Of a stretch of DNA of 33,219 nucleotides, positions 13,706-22,694 are shown one piece after another. The number at the start of each line of letters is the position of its first letter. Position 1 is the stretch's first letter. The stretch covers positions 1-33,219 of the forward strand of contig NZ_CAMLFY010000045.1 in NCBI RefSeq assembly GCF_946479415.1. Reading direction: 5' to 3'. The position numbers and the translations under genes were made by a program. The stretch comes from an uncultured Shinella sp. (lineage in GTDB: Bacteria > Pseudomonadota > Alphaproteobacteria > Rhizobiales > Rhizobiaceae). The notes under the pieces were generated by a model. It saw nothing but the letters and a program-made list of their open reading frames with translations, did not search any database and was not told where the DNA came from.

Positions 13706-16168
13706 CTAGCCGTCTATCACGTAACGCACCTTTTGAGCCAGTTGCTCCAGGCTGAACGGTTTTTGCAGCAGATGCGTGCCCGGATCCAAAACGCCATTAT
13801 GCACGACGGCGTTACGTGTGTAGCCGGTCGTGTAGAGGACCCTCAGTCCGGCGACCTTTTCTAAGGCGAGCACCGCAAGCTCCCGACCCGTCATTTCCGG
13901 CATGACGACATCGGTAAACAGCAGCGCGGGTTTCATGCCGGCTTCAAGCAGGGCAATCGCCGCCGCACCGTTCGAAGCTGCCACAACCTCGTAGCCGAGC
14001 TCGCGCAGAGCCTCGACGGAGAAGCGACGGACCCGCTCGTCATCCTCAACGACGAGAACGAGTTCACCCCGCATGCCGCGTGCCAGCTCGCCGCTCGCCG
14101 ACGATTTTTCGTTCGCCTCTGCCTCGCCATAGTGCCGAGGCAGGTACAATTTCACGGTCGTTCCGTGGCCCAGCTCAGAATAGATTTTAACATGCCCACC
14201 GGATTGGCGCACGAAGCCGAAGACCTGGCTGAGGCCAAGACCCGAGCCCTTGCCGAACTCCTTCGTCGTGAAAAAGGGATCGAAGGCTTTCGCCAGGGTA
14301 TCCTTGCTCATTCCCGTGCCAGTATCGGTGACCGCAATCATCATATATTGGCCAACGACCATTGAATGTTCCTGGGCATAGTCCTCCGCGATGAACGTGT
14401 TGGCAGTCTCCACGGTAAGCCGCCCGCCATTCGGCATCGCGTCTCGTCCGTTGACGGCGAGGTTGAGGATGGCATTCTCCAACTGGCTGACATCGGCGTT
14501 TATAAGCCAAAGGCCCGCGGCGAGAACGGTTTCGACCTTGACCTGCTCACCCAGCGTGCGCATCATCAATTCACTCATCCCGGCGACCATCCGGTTTGGC
14601 TCGATGACCTTCGGTTGCAGCGGCTGGCGTCGGGAAAACGCAAGCAGACGCTGCGTCAGCGCCGCGGCGCGATTTGCCCCATCCTTGGCGGCCTCAATGT
14701 AGCGGCCAAGGTCGGTTTCCCCGCGCGCGAGCCGGCGTTCAAGAAGGTTCATTGCTCCGAGGATGACGGCCAGCATATTGTTGAAGTCGTGCGCTACACC
14801 TCCGGTGAGTTGGCCGACAGCCTCCATCTTCTGCGCTTGCCGAAGCTGCGCCTCGGCCTCCATCAGCCGGTCTGTGCGCTCGCGCACCTCCTGCTCGAGG
14901 TCCTCGCGCGACCGGGCGAGAACTTCGCGGGCGTCGACGATCTCCTGTATGTCCGTGCAGGACCCAAACCAGCGCGTGATCGCGCCGTCCTCATTGCGTA
15001 CAGCCTGCGCGCGGCCAAGCACCCATCGGTACTTACCGCTGCGATGCCGAAGCCGATATTCGATGTGGTAAGGGTCTCCCGTGTCGAGGCTGTGGCGCCA
15101 CACGGACCATGCGCGGTCCTGGTCTTGCGGGTGAAACATGCCCGCCCAGCCTTCGCCATCGGTCGAACCCCACGGTACGCCAGTGAAATCGTACCAGCGC
15201 TGGTTATAATAGTCATGGTAGCCATCCGGCGTCGTCGACCAGATCATCTGGTCAATGGAATTGGTGATGGCGCGCAACCGCTCCTCGCTGTCGCGCAAGG
15301 CCGCCTCCGCGTTCTTTCGCTCGGTGATATCAAAGCTGACGCCGGGAAATCTCAGCGGCGTCCCGTCCGGCGCCAGCGTTGGCCGTCCCTCCGCGGTGAC
15401 CCACCGGTAGCCGCCATCGGGCTGGACGAGCCTGTATTCCTGGGAAAGGATCCCGCCATCCTTCAAGACCGCAGCGATCGCTTTTGCCACCGCGCCAAGA
15501 TCTTCCGGGTGAATGGCGGTGAAGAAATCGGCGATAGGCGCGCCGGCGGCGGCTTTGTCACGCGCGACGCCGTAAAGCTTGGCGAAGCGTGCGTCGGCCA
15601 CCACCCGATCGTTGGGAACATCCCAGTCCCAGGTTCCGATCGTGTCAGACGCGCCAAGGGCATATTCGAGTCGTTCCTCGCTCGCACGCAATGCCCGCTC
15701 GGCCGATAGGCGCGCGGTCGTCTCATTGCCCTGATTGAATATGCCAAGGACTTCGCCATCGCGCCCGAAGATCGGTGCGAAGCTATAGTCCCAGTGGGTC
15801 TGCTGTATCCTGCCGCCACGTTGCATGGGCAGCATCTGGTCGGCGACTGAAAAGCCCTGACCCGTCCGTAGCACGGTGACAAGTTGGGGTTCGATCACGT
15901 GCCAGATGTCGGCCCAAACTTCGCGAGCGGGGCGACCTAGGGCCCAGGGATGTTTCTCACCTGCAATAGGCGCCCAGGCGTCGTTGTACAGAAGCCGCAG
16001 ATCATTGCCCCAATAAAGTGCTGTCGGAAGCGTCGTGTTCAGACAAAGGCTGAGTGCCATCTTCAATTCTGCCGACCAATCAGCCCGGGCGCCAAAAGCC
16101 GTTCCTTCCCAGTCGATCGCTTGAATGCGCTGGCTCATCTCGCTGGTCACGTTGGGCGTAAAGGTCAT
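13706..16168 (-). CDS. Hybrid sensor histidine kinase with PAS domains and a C-terminal receiver
   Basis: About 820 residues from ATG 16168 (a TTG at 16183 would add 5). Domains in order: an N-terminal sensor region (YWGNDLRLLYNDAWAPI, KHPWALGRPAREVW) shared with the HWE kinase nearby; two PAS domains (EERLEYALGASDTIGTWDWD and EERLRAITNSIDQMIWS); HisKA with VAHDFNNMLAVI (phospho-His about 460); HATPase_c with an N box, DTGTGMS and GSGLGLSQVFGFV; and a receiver with LVVEDDERV and LLFTDVVMP (Asp about 753). All catalytic residues are intact. There is no membrane span, so it is probably a soluble sensor. The intergenic distance to the lone receiver upstream is 171 bp, on the same strand. Confidence 0.92.
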   Translation of the reverse strand: MTFTPNVTSEMSQRIQAIDWEGTAFGARADWSAELKMALSLCLNTTLPTALYWGNDLRLLYNDAWAPIAGEKHPWALGRPAREVWADIWHVIEPQLVTVLRTGQGFSVADQMLPMQRGGRIQQTHWDYSFAPIFGRDGEVLGIFNQGNETTARLSAERALRASEERLEYALGASDTIGTWDWDVPNDRVVADARFAKLYGVARDKAAAGAPIADFFTAIHPEDLGAVAKAIAAVLKDGGILSQEYRLVQPDGGYRWVTAEGRPTLAPDGTPLRFPGVSFDITERKNAEAALRDSEERLRAITNSIDQMIWSTTPDGYHDYYNQRWYDFTGVPWGSTDGEGWAGMFHPQDQDRAWSVWRHSLDTGDPYHIEYRLRHRSGKYRWVLGRAQAVRNEDGAITRWFGSCTDIQEIVDAREVLARSREDLEQEVRERTDRLMEAEAQLRQAQKMEAVGQLTGGVAHDFNNMLAVILGAMNLLERRLARGETDLGRYIEAAKDGANRAAALTQRLLAFSRRQPLQPKVIEPNRMVAGMSELMMRTLGEQVKVETVLAAGLWLINADVSQLENAILNLAVNGRDAMPNGGRLTVETANTFIAEDYAQEHSMVVGQYMMIAVTDTGTGMSKDTLAKAFDPFFTTKEFGKGSGLGLSQVFGFVRQSGGHVKIYSELGHGTTVKLYLPRHYGEAEANEKSSASGELARGMRGELVLVVEDDERVRRFSVEALRELGYEVVAASNGAAAIALLEAGMKPALLFTDVVMPEMTGRELAVLALEKVAGLRVLYTTGYTRNAVVHNGVLDPGTHLLQKPFSLEQLAQKVRYVIDG

Positions 16169-16339
16169 CTTGCCATTTCTCAAGGTGTCGCAGGCGTATA
16201 TGGGGAGGGCGGATGAATTGAAAAGTGGAATAAACCTGTGAAAGTTTTCAAATAATGGGAAGGGATATATCGGGGAATAGTGGCGTCCCCTGGATCCTCG
16301 CTCGCTTCCTGAAAGGACGGCGCGCTGGTGCGTACGCTG

Positions 16340-16744
16340 CTACGAAGCCCTGCGTCGCACCGTGCGTTTGGCGTTTTTATCGGTGATCTGGCGCTCGAGT
16401 TCGCCAATCACGTGGTCCAAATCGTAGGGTTTGGCGAAGACGCGGCTGGAGACGGCCAGATCTGCTTCTCGCAGGTCGCTTCGACCCGACACCACGATTG
16501 TCGCCGCCCAGGGGCGGTAATTGCTGAACAGCTCCAGCAAATCAAGGCCGCTTAACCCACCCGGAAGATCCACGTCGGTTATCAATCCGTCGATGTCTGC
16601 ATGCTTTGCAACCTGGCCGATGGCCTCGAGCACACTTGCGGCCGCAAGCACGCGATAGCCTTCATCCTGCAACGCTTCGCTCAGGATGACGCGTAGGAGC
16701 GGCTCGTCTTCGACGATGAGAATGGTGTGCTGGGACATAGACAT
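16340..16744 (-). CDS. Single-domain response regulator
   Basis: A 134-residue receiver with no output domain. The acidic cluster is in ILIVEDEPLLRV, the phospho-Asp in LITDVDLPGG, the switch residue in IVVSGRS, and Lys in VFAKPYDL. ATG 16744 has GGAG six bases upstream. Stand-alone receivers commonly serve as phosphate shuttles or CheY-like effectors. Its gene lies just 5' of the hybrid kinase on the same strand, so the two probably work together, but pairing is not proven. Confidence 0.88.
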   Translation of the reverse strand: MSMSQHTILIVEDEPLLRVILSEALQDEGYRVLAAASVLEAIGQVAKHADIDGLITDVDLPGGLSGLDLLELFSNYRPWAATIVVSGRSDLREADLAVSSRVFAKPYDLDHVIGELERQITDKNAKRTVRRRAS

Positions 16745-17018
16745 CAAGATCTCCAGTTCGTTGGCTCACACCCAACGTGCATCCCCCTGGAATTTCGCCC
16801 GTCCCCAGGGCCAATGTTTGCAAACAAACTTAATAAAATGCAAACCAACTGGCCGGGCAGGGTCGTTTCCAAAACCCTCCTTGAGTCCTTGTGTGGTCGA
16901 TGGCGCCACATCGTATCCAAGTTTAAACCGGATCGCACGCTTGCACGGCGCAGGCATGACGGACGCGTTGACCGCGCGACGGCGGACCGTGCCCAAGGTC
17001 GGCCCCCCAAGACCCTCG

Positions 17019-18827
17019 CTAGTCCATTTGAATTTGCGACATATCCGCCGTGATGGTGCACATCACGCCCGTCTCGTCGTAGGACAGATGCGCGCTTCCT
17101 CTCATTTCGGCCGCAAGAAGCCGTTCGACGAGCAAGGTTCCGAAGCCCTTTCGTGTGGGAGGGGTCACGAGAGGTCCCGCCCTTTCCTTCCAGAGGAACT
17201 CGAGAAGGGGACTGACTGTCGGATCGTAATGCCATGAAATAGCGATCCGCCCTACCGTTACAGACAATGCGCCGTACTTCGCCGCGTTTGTCGCAAGCTC
17301 GTGGAGCGCGAGGGAAAAGGACAAGACGGCCTTGGGCGGCAGCGGAACGCTTGGGCCATCTATTCGAAAGGCTTCGGCCGGATATGGTGATATGGCCTGT
17401 TTGATGACCGCCTTTAGATCGGCGTTTTGCCAGTCGCCATGGACGAGGAGATCCTGTGCTCGACTGAGCGACCCGATCCGGCTTGTGAAGGCTTCGATAT
17501 CACCTTTGTTGGCGTTATCGCGTCCAATTGTTTGCCTGGCAACGGCGATTACCGTGGCGAGAGTGTTCTTGACGCGGTGGTTCATTTCATTAACCAGCAC
17601 GGTCTGCAGGCGCTCGGCATCCTTGCGGACCGTGATGTCGTGGGCCAGCTTGGACGCGCCGACGACACGACCGCTGGCGTCATGAATGGGCGACACGCTG
17701 AGAAGGACCTCGACAGGTCGACCATCCCTGCGAAGACGCACGGTCTCGTAGGGTTCGACGATACGACCCGCCCGGATCTGCCGGAGGATCGTCGGCTCCT
17801 CATCCTTTCGGTCCTCGGGGACCAGCATGAGGACCGACCGGCCGACAGCCTGACTCTCCGAATATCCATAGAGCCTTTCCGCCGCAGCGTTCCAACTAGT
17901 GATCGTCATGTCCAGATCAATTCCAAGGATCGCGTCATTGGAGGAAGCAATCATCGACGCTAGGTGCTTCTCGATTTCTTGGGCATGCTTGCGCGCTCCA
18001 ATATCGATGCATATCGCGACGGCCTGCGAAATTTCGCCGTGTTCGTCCCTGATCGCGGACACCGAATTCGAAACCCAAACCAGACTACCGTCGCCGCGGA
18101 CGTAGCGCTTCTCGATCTCGAAACTCTCGCCTGTCGCAAGCAGGCGGCTGAACAGATATTCGTTGTCCGGCAGATCTTCGAGGAAGGTGATGTCCTGCAT
18201 GCGTGACCCGATAAGCGTCTCCATCCGCCGGCCTACGATGTCGCAATACCGCTGGTTCACGCTGATCAGATTTCCGGACAAGTCGCCAACGGCGATGCCG
18301 GCGGCCGATTGCGCAAAAACGGCGCGAAGGCGCTCCTCGCTTTTTCGCACAGCGGCATCCGCCTTCACCCGGGCTGTCGTCTCGTTGACAATGCAGAACA
18401 CACCCCGCACGATCCGGTCCTGATCGCGAACCGGGGAATACGAGATATCGAAGTAGACTGTTTCAGGATATCCGTGCCGCTCGATATGGAAGGGCCTGTC
18501 CTTGGCGGCCACGGTCTCCCCCTGATCGAGAACGCGTTTGAGGAGCGGCTCGAGATCATCCCAGAGTTCCGTCCAGTTTTCGCGCGCGGGGCGGCCGAAT
18601 GCGCGGGGATGTTTGTCACCTATGGTCGGGGCATAGATATCGTTGTAGAGCGCGACGAACTCTGGTCCCCAGAACATGACAATCTGGGCTTGCGAGGGGA
18701 TCATGATATCAAGGGCGGCGTGGAGACATGCCGGCCAGTGAGTCCTTGGACCAAGCGGGCTGGATGGCCAGTTCACCGAATCGAGGAGCATGCTCACGGA
18801 TTGCCCGCTGGAAGGCGGCTTCTCCAT
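17019..18827 (-). CDS. PAS-containing HWE-family sensor histidine kinase
   Basis: A 602-residue soluble kinase. The N-terminal region (QIVMFWGPEFVALYNDIYAP, then KHPRAFGRPARENW) is homologous to that of the nearby hybrid kinase. Two PAS domains follow (EERLRAVFAQSAAGIAVGDL and LASMIASSNDAILGIDLDMT). The kinase core is the HWE type: VNEMNHRVKNTLATV (phospho-His about 417), HELATNAAKYGALS (N box), a WKE triplet and RKGFGTLLVERL (G box). HWE kinases are typical of Rhizobiales and often feed lone receivers, including general stress response pathways. Ribosome-binding site AAGGGT precedes the ATG. It is divergent from the LOV kinase gene across 195 bp. Confidence 0.92.
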   Translation of the reverse strand: MEKPPSSGQSVSMLLDSVNWPSSPLGPRTHWPACLHAALDIMIPSQAQIVMFWGPEFVALYNDIYAPTIGDKHPRAFGRPARENWTELWDDLEPLLKRVLDQGETVAAKDRPFHIERHGYPETVYFDISYSPVRDQDRIVRGVFCIVNETTARVKADAAVRKSEERLRAVFAQSAAGIAVGDLSGNLISVNQRYCDIVGRRMETLIGSRMQDITFLEDLPDNEYLFSRLLATGESFEIEKRYVRGDGSLVWVSNSVSAIRDEHGEISQAVAICIDIGARKHAQEIEKHLASMIASSNDAILGIDLDMTITSWNAAAERLYGYSESQAVGRSVLMLVPEDRKDEEPTILRQIRAGRIVEPYETVRLRRDGRPVEVLLSVSPIHDASGRVVGASKLAHDITVRKDAERLQTVLVNEMNHRVKNTLATVIAVARQTIGRDNANKGDIEAFTSRIGSLSRAQDLLVHGDWQNADLKAVIKQAISPYPAEAFRIDGPSVPLPPKAVLSFSLALHELATNAAKYGALSVTVGRIAISWHYDPTVSPLLEFLWKERAGPLVTPPTRKGFGTLLVERLLAAEMRGSAHLSYDETGVMCTITADMSQIQMD

Positions 18828-18931
18828 TTCAGACCCTTGTTCCCGCGTAACCTAAAAACATCGCGCCGACTGCTCAGTGCCAGTGAAAGATTATAGCAGT
18901 TCGGCTGATCGACAAGGGGCTACATAACGCG

Positions 18932-18959
18932 GAATGCGCCCTCGTAGGATAAGGTTTTC
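18932..18959 (+). promoter_or_regulatory. Weak EcfG-like promoter match before the LOV kinase
   Basis: GGAAT (18932-18936), 17-bp spacer, GGTTTT (18954-18959). The sigma-EcfG consensus is GGAAC-N16-17-CGTT, so there are two mismatches. It ends 63 bp before the LOV kinase start. If real it would tie this gene to the general stress response. Confidence 0.25.
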
Positions 18960-19022
18960 TCAGCCTCAAGTCTTCCCGAATGGAACCCCAACGCTATCTA
19001 GCCATTCTGCGGGCTAACCTGA

Positions 19023-20141
19023 ATGGAACAGTCGAAAATGAGCAAAGACAAAGTCAGCGACGCGCGCGATGCTGGCGAGCGCCTTGTCGCATCGCATCCT
19101 TCCGAGGATCCGTTCGCGGCCGCCTTCAAGGCAACGCGGATGCCGATGCTAATTACCGATCCGCGGCAGGATGATAACCCCATCATCTTCTCGAACCGCG
19201 CGTTCACGGAATTGACAGGCTATAGTCAGCAGGAACTGATCGGTCGCAATTGCAGGATCCTTCAGGGCCCTGCCACCGAAAAGGCCGCGATCTCAATGAT
19301 ACGGGATGCCGTCCAGCATGAACATGATGTTGCAGTCGATATCCTCAATTACAGAAAGGATGGCAGCACGTTCTGGAACGCGTTGTTCGTCAGTCCTGTA
19401 CGCGACCGCGATGGCACGGTTATCTACTTCTTCGCCTCGCAGCTCGATTTCACCAATATAAAGAGCAAGCAAGCCGAACTTGCCAGGGCCCGCCATGAGG
19501 CTGAACAGGAGGTGGCGCGCCGCACCGCCGAGCTCAGCGACGCCCTCAGTGTGAAGACGGAACTTGTTCATGAGGTCGATCACAGAGTTAAGAACAATCT
19601 TCTAACGATCGCTTCGATTATCAAATTGCAAATGCGGATGACCGCCGATCAAACAGTCGAGCGGACCTTGAAATCCGTGCTGGATCGTGTCGAAGCACTC
19701 AGCACCGTTCAGCGTAAGCTTCTCAACGATGAAAGACTAGGCCATTTCGACGTCGCGGATTTCGGTCGCGACCTGGTGACCGACATTGTCGGATCATTGA
19801 AGCGGCCAGACATCGTTCTGACGACCGATCTGCGACCAGTGACGGTTTCGGCCTCCAAAGCCTCTCCACTTGCCCTCATCATCAATGAGCTGCTGGGTGA
19901 TTCCGTGCGTCGCGGATTGAGTGACGGCGGAGGCGAAATTCATCTCGAGATCCGCAGGCTGAACGGGCACTTCCTGATACGCGTTGTCGATACGGTCACA
20001 CCCGTCGAGGTGGATAACGAGGAGAGCGCGTTCAGTCAGGCCATGCTCGATGCGTCCTTGCGCCAGCTTCGAGCCAAGATCGAGCGCAACATCCATGGTC
20101 ATCGGACCGAGGTTAGCGTCACGCTGCCTGTTGAAGATTAG
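19023..20141 (+). CDS. LOV-domain (blue-light) sensor histidine kinase, HisKA_2 type
   Basis: A 372-residue protein. The LOV domain has GRNCRILQG with the flavin-adduct Cys77, Asn109 in LNYRKDG, Asn119 in FWNALF and Gln140 in SQLDFT, so it should bind flavin and respond to blue light. A coiled linker leads to a HisKA_2 dimer and phosphoacceptor segment, VHEVDHRVKNNLL (likely His187). The ATPase part is atypical: NELLGDS replaces the usual NEL..NA, and no DxGxG or GxGL box is visible, so autophosphorylation may be weak, atypical or absent. A receiver gene follows 6 bp downstream. The start has a poor ribosome-binding site; an ATG at 19038 is also possible. Confidence 0.9.
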   Translation: MEQSKMSKDKVSDARDAGERLVASHPSEDPFAAAFKATRMPMLITDPRQDDNPIIFSNRAFTELTGYSQQELIGRNCRILQGPATEKAAISMIRDAVQHEHDVAVDILNYRKDGSTFWNALFVSPVRDRDGTVIYFFASQLDFTNIKSKQAELARARHEAEQEVARRTAELSDALSVKTELVHEVDHRVKNNLLTIASIIKLQMRMTADQTVERTLKSVLDRVEALSTVQRKLLNDERLGHFDVADFGRDLVTDIVGSLKRPDIVLTTDLRPVTVSASKASPLALIINELLGDSVRRGLSDGGGEIHLEIRRLNGHFLIRVVDTVTPVEVDNEESAFSQAMLDASLRQLRAKIERNIHGHRTEVSVTLPVED

Positions 20142-20147
20142 AAAGGA

Positions 20148-20609
20148 ATGGCTTTGCGAACACTGATCGTGGAAGATGAAATGCTGCTCGCCCTGGAACT
20201 CGAGAGCGAAGTCGAGGCAAGCGGTCACCAAGTTATCGGCGTGGCGAGCGACTTTGCAGAAGCCTTCAAGCTTGTCGATGAGGCCATGCCGGAATTCGCT
20301 TTCGTCGATATCCAGTTGCGTGATGGCCCAACCGGAATCGATATCGGCCGCCACCTCGCGTCCAAAGGAATTCCGTTTATCTTCGTTTCCGGCAATCTGA
20401 AGCGCATCCCACACGACTTCGTCGGGGCCGTCGGCGCCATTGAAAAGCCTTACACCGTCAATGGCCTGCAAAATGCGCTCTCCTATGTCGACGAGCTGCT
20501 GGCCGGGACGGGGTCACCGGTCCCACCACCGAGCCTGATAATGTTTAGTCCAACAGTACCCGCGGAACACGAGAGTGGCGCGGCGCGAAACAGCGTAGCG
20601 GCCGGCTAG
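20148..20609 (+). CDS. Receiver-domain response regulator downstream of the LOV kinase
   Basis: A 153-residue receiver without an output domain. The acidic pair is in LIVEDEM, phospho-Asp54 in FVDIQLRDG, the switch Ser in FIFVSGNL and Lys in IEKPYT. The last ~35 residues form a Pro/Ser-rich tail. It begins 6 bp after the kinase stop, so it is co-transcribed. LOV kinase plus single receiver operons are known in Caulobacter (LovK-LovR), where they act on the general stress response. Here the kinase's degenerate ATPase leaves open which way phosphate moves. Confidence 0.88.
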   Translation: MALRTLIVEDEMLLALELESEVEASGHQVIGVASDFAEAFKLVDEAMPEFAFVDIQLRDGPTGIDIGRHLASKGIPFIFVSGNLKRIPHDFVGAVGAIEKPYTVNGLQNALSYVDELLAGTGSPVPPPSLIMFSPTVPAEHESGAARNSVAAG

Positions 20610-20785
20610 GCAGCTTGGCTGTGCCTTCGTTACCTCGATCATATGGGATGCTCTTGATCGGCGCTGGAGCTACCTGGACCGAGACACGTCGCAGCACGTG
20701 CCGGCGAGCAGATGCAAGGCGCGCAGAACCGAGCCACGATGAACGCGGGTGTCAATGAGCATAAAAGTCATTTCGGAGCGATCCG

Positions 20786-21865
20786 CTAACCAAGCATCCT
20801 AGCAGCGCGCCCGGTGCGATGCGTGGCGCTGTTGTAGTAGCTCGAAGCTTGCTGAACCGAACAATGGCGAGACTGCTCCATCACTTCCGGCAGGGGAGCA
20901 CCGCGGTTCGCCGCCTCCGTCAGATACCCTGATCGTAGTCCATGCGCCGAGTAGTCTCCCGGCTCCAGTCCTGCCATGGCAACACGCTGCTGATGGTCGG
21001 ATTGATCGACTGCGGATCGAGTGTGCGCCGTGAGACCGTTCCCCAACGACCGATCGCCCGAAACACGCTGCCACCCTCGATCTTGGCAGCCGCCATCCAG
21101 GCATTGAGCGCGTCCAAGGACCGGCCGGTGAGATGAACGATCTCATCCTCTTCGCCCGTCGTCGTCTTGGTGCGGCCGAGATGAATGGCGAGAGAGGGGA
21201 GCTGAGGGCCCTGGGGAACCGCAATCGGCGGCTCGACGGTCAGTTGCTCCCGGCTAAGGCCGGAGATTTCGCTGAGCCGGCGTCCGCCGGACGCGAAGGC
21301 AACCATCAGCAGCGCCCTGTCCCGTAGGTCGCCAGCAAGCTGGCCAACACATCGCCGGTGACAGCCTTGGCACTCTTGCGACGCCGCGGCCGCGGCACGG
21401 CGCGAATGGTAAGACGAATGGCGGATTTCAGGGCAGGGGAGGCGAAGGCGCCGGCCTGGCCGCGCCACTGTGTTAGGGTCGACTAGTTGGCCAGCCGGCG
21501 ACGCACGGTCGCCGGCGCGTGCGGACCAACGGCTCTGGGAAACCCTTGTTGGCGCAGGTTCTCGTCGACCTCTGTCGGCATGCCGTGATAGGGATCGGTT
21601 TCGCGCCGTTGCGGATCCCACAGATGATGGGCGACGAATTTCAGAAGGAGGGCTTCGGGTGCTGGCCAGGGCAGGGATTTTCCGGTTGCCGCCAGTGATC
21701 AGGCCTGCAGGTAGGCGAGATCAGATGTCAGCGCGCGAAGTGTGTTGCCGCCCAGGCCCTGGTTGACGAGATGGCGCAGCGTCTCGATATCCTGATCGCT
21801 CAACAACGCGGCGAGCTCGCTCGATCGGCAGGACGGCCGCAATCGTATTGAGTTCCTCGGCGCGC
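20786..21865 (-). pseudogene. Decayed tyrosine recombinase
   Basis: Read leftwards, the family's parts appear in order but in different frames: SDQDIETLRHLVNQGLGG and LTSDLAYLQA, a middle with LLLKFVAHHLWDPQRRETDP, GPHAPATVRRRLAN, LMVAFASGGRRLSEISGL (the first catalytic Arg region), and a C-terminus with YSAHGLRSGYLTEAANRG and HCSVQQASSYY. Two Trp codons have become stops (TGA after LAYLQA, TAG after RRRLAN), and frameshifts separate at least three segments. It cannot make a full recombinase. A distinct, intact relative is encoded 2.2 kb away (24097-25236). Its 5' limit is approximate. Confidence 0.85.
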
Positions 21866-21940
21866 CGTTCGCCTTGGTTTTTGCTGCCTTGTAATGTTCG
21901 GAGACGAACCGGATGCGATGGCTTGCCATCACGTGCCATC

Positions 21941-21969
21941 TTGATGGCATTGCCATTGGAGAGTACATT
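21941..21969 (+). promoter_or_regulatory. vapBC promoter
   Basis: TTGATG (21941-21946), 17-bp spacer, TACATT (21964-21969), followed by AAGGAG just before the vapB ATG. The transcript leader would be only about 15 nt. Confidence 0.6.
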
Positions 21970-21990
21970 GCGCGTTGCAAGGAGATCGTC

Positions 21991-22239
21991 ATGGCTGCAC
22001 CGCAACTTTCTGTCCGAAGCTCCAAGGCTCGGGATTTGGCGCACAGGCTTGCTCGCCGCGAAAATAGATCGATCGCCGAAGTGGTTGAGCGGGCGCTTGA
22101 AGCCTATGAGGTTCGTGAAGCAGGGCGCGAACCTGCGTCGAGCTTCTATTCCCGTTTGAGGGCACAGGCCGGGACGGATATCGACCTGGAAGCGGTTGTT
22201 CGCGAAAATCGTCGTCCTCATCAGGGCATCGAGCTTTGA
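21991..22239 (+). CDS. vapB: VapB-like antitoxin
   Basis: An 82-residue protein (MAAPQLSVRSSKARDLAHRL) with an N-terminal DNA-binding segment and helix containing ARRENRSIAEVVERALEAYE. The C-terminal tail (DIDLEAVVRENRR) would occupy the toxin's active site. This matches small Rv0623-type VapB antitoxins. AAGGAG lies 7 nt upstream of the ATG. Its stop TGA lies inside the toxin start (TTGA at 22236-22239), so antitoxin and toxin are translationally coupled. It would autorepress the operon and neutralise the PIN ribonuclease. Confidence 0.85.
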   Translation: MAAPQLSVRSSKARDLAHRLARRENRSIAEVVERALEAYEVREAGREPASSFYSRLRAQAGTDIDLEAVVRENRRPHQGIEL

Positions 22240-22649
22240 TCTTCCTCGACACCAACGTCATCTCCGAGACTCTGAAAAAGGAACCAAACGAGGCGGTCAT
22301 AGCTTGGCTGGTTCGCTTCGACGCAGAATTGGCGTTGCCCACAGTGACGATCGCTGAGATTGCCTTCGGTATCCAGAAGATTCGGCCGGATCAGCGCGCC
22401 GACCGATTGGAACAGGGGCTGCATGAATGGCGCCATCGCTTCGCGGATCGAATTTTCGGACTGACCGAGGACGCAGCGTTGGCTTATGGCGAAATCATGG
22501 GGATTGCCGCTCGAAAGGGACGGGGTATGTCAGCCCCGGACGGGATGATCGCGGCAATTGCCCAGGTGAACGGTGGGCGCCTTGCCACGCGGAATATCAA
22601 GGATTTTCAGACGACAGGGCTCGAACTCGAGTCCCCGTGGGAATTCTGA
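22236..22649 (+). CDS. vapC: VapC PIN-domain ribonuclease toxin
   Basis: A 137-residue PIN domain. Acidic catalytic residues are Asp5 (IFLDTNVIS), Glu41 (TIAEIAFG) and Asp102 (SAPDGMIAA), with TRNIKDF near the C-terminus. VapC toxins cleave specific RNAs, commonly tRNAs, and stabilise plasmids by killing or arresting cells that lose the antitoxin. It starts with TTG at 22236, overlapping the vapB stop by four bases, so reinitiation is likely. All catalytic positions are intact. Confidence 0.88.
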   Translation: MIFLDTNVISETLKKEPNEAVIAWLVRFDAELALPTVTIAEIAFGIQKIRPDQRADRLEQGLHEWRHRFADRIFGLTEDAALAYGEIMGIAARKGRGMSAPDGMIAAIAQVNGGRLATRNIKDFQTTGLELESPWEF

Positions 22650-22666
22650 AGCCCAGATAGGCTTCA
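22647..22666 (+). terminator. Hairpin at the vapC stop codon
   Basis: TGAAGCC (22647-22653) and GGCTTCA (22660-22666) form a perfect 7-bp stem with a 6-nt loop; the stem begins with the vapC stop codon. No clear T-tract follows, so it may end or stabilise the vapBC transcript. Confidence 0.35.
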
Positions 22667-22694
22667 TTCGCACCTCGTTGCTCGCAGGCCTTAG

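Noticed and set aside
14366..15709. Plus-strand 447-codon frame opposite the hybrid kinase
   Set aside because: The minus strand encodes an intact kinase with all motifs; the plus translation shows no domain and reflects third-position GC bias.
16686..17237. 183-codon plus-strand frame between the receiver and the HWE kinase
   Set aside because: It overlaps both known minus-strand genes and its translation is low-complexity and unrecognised.
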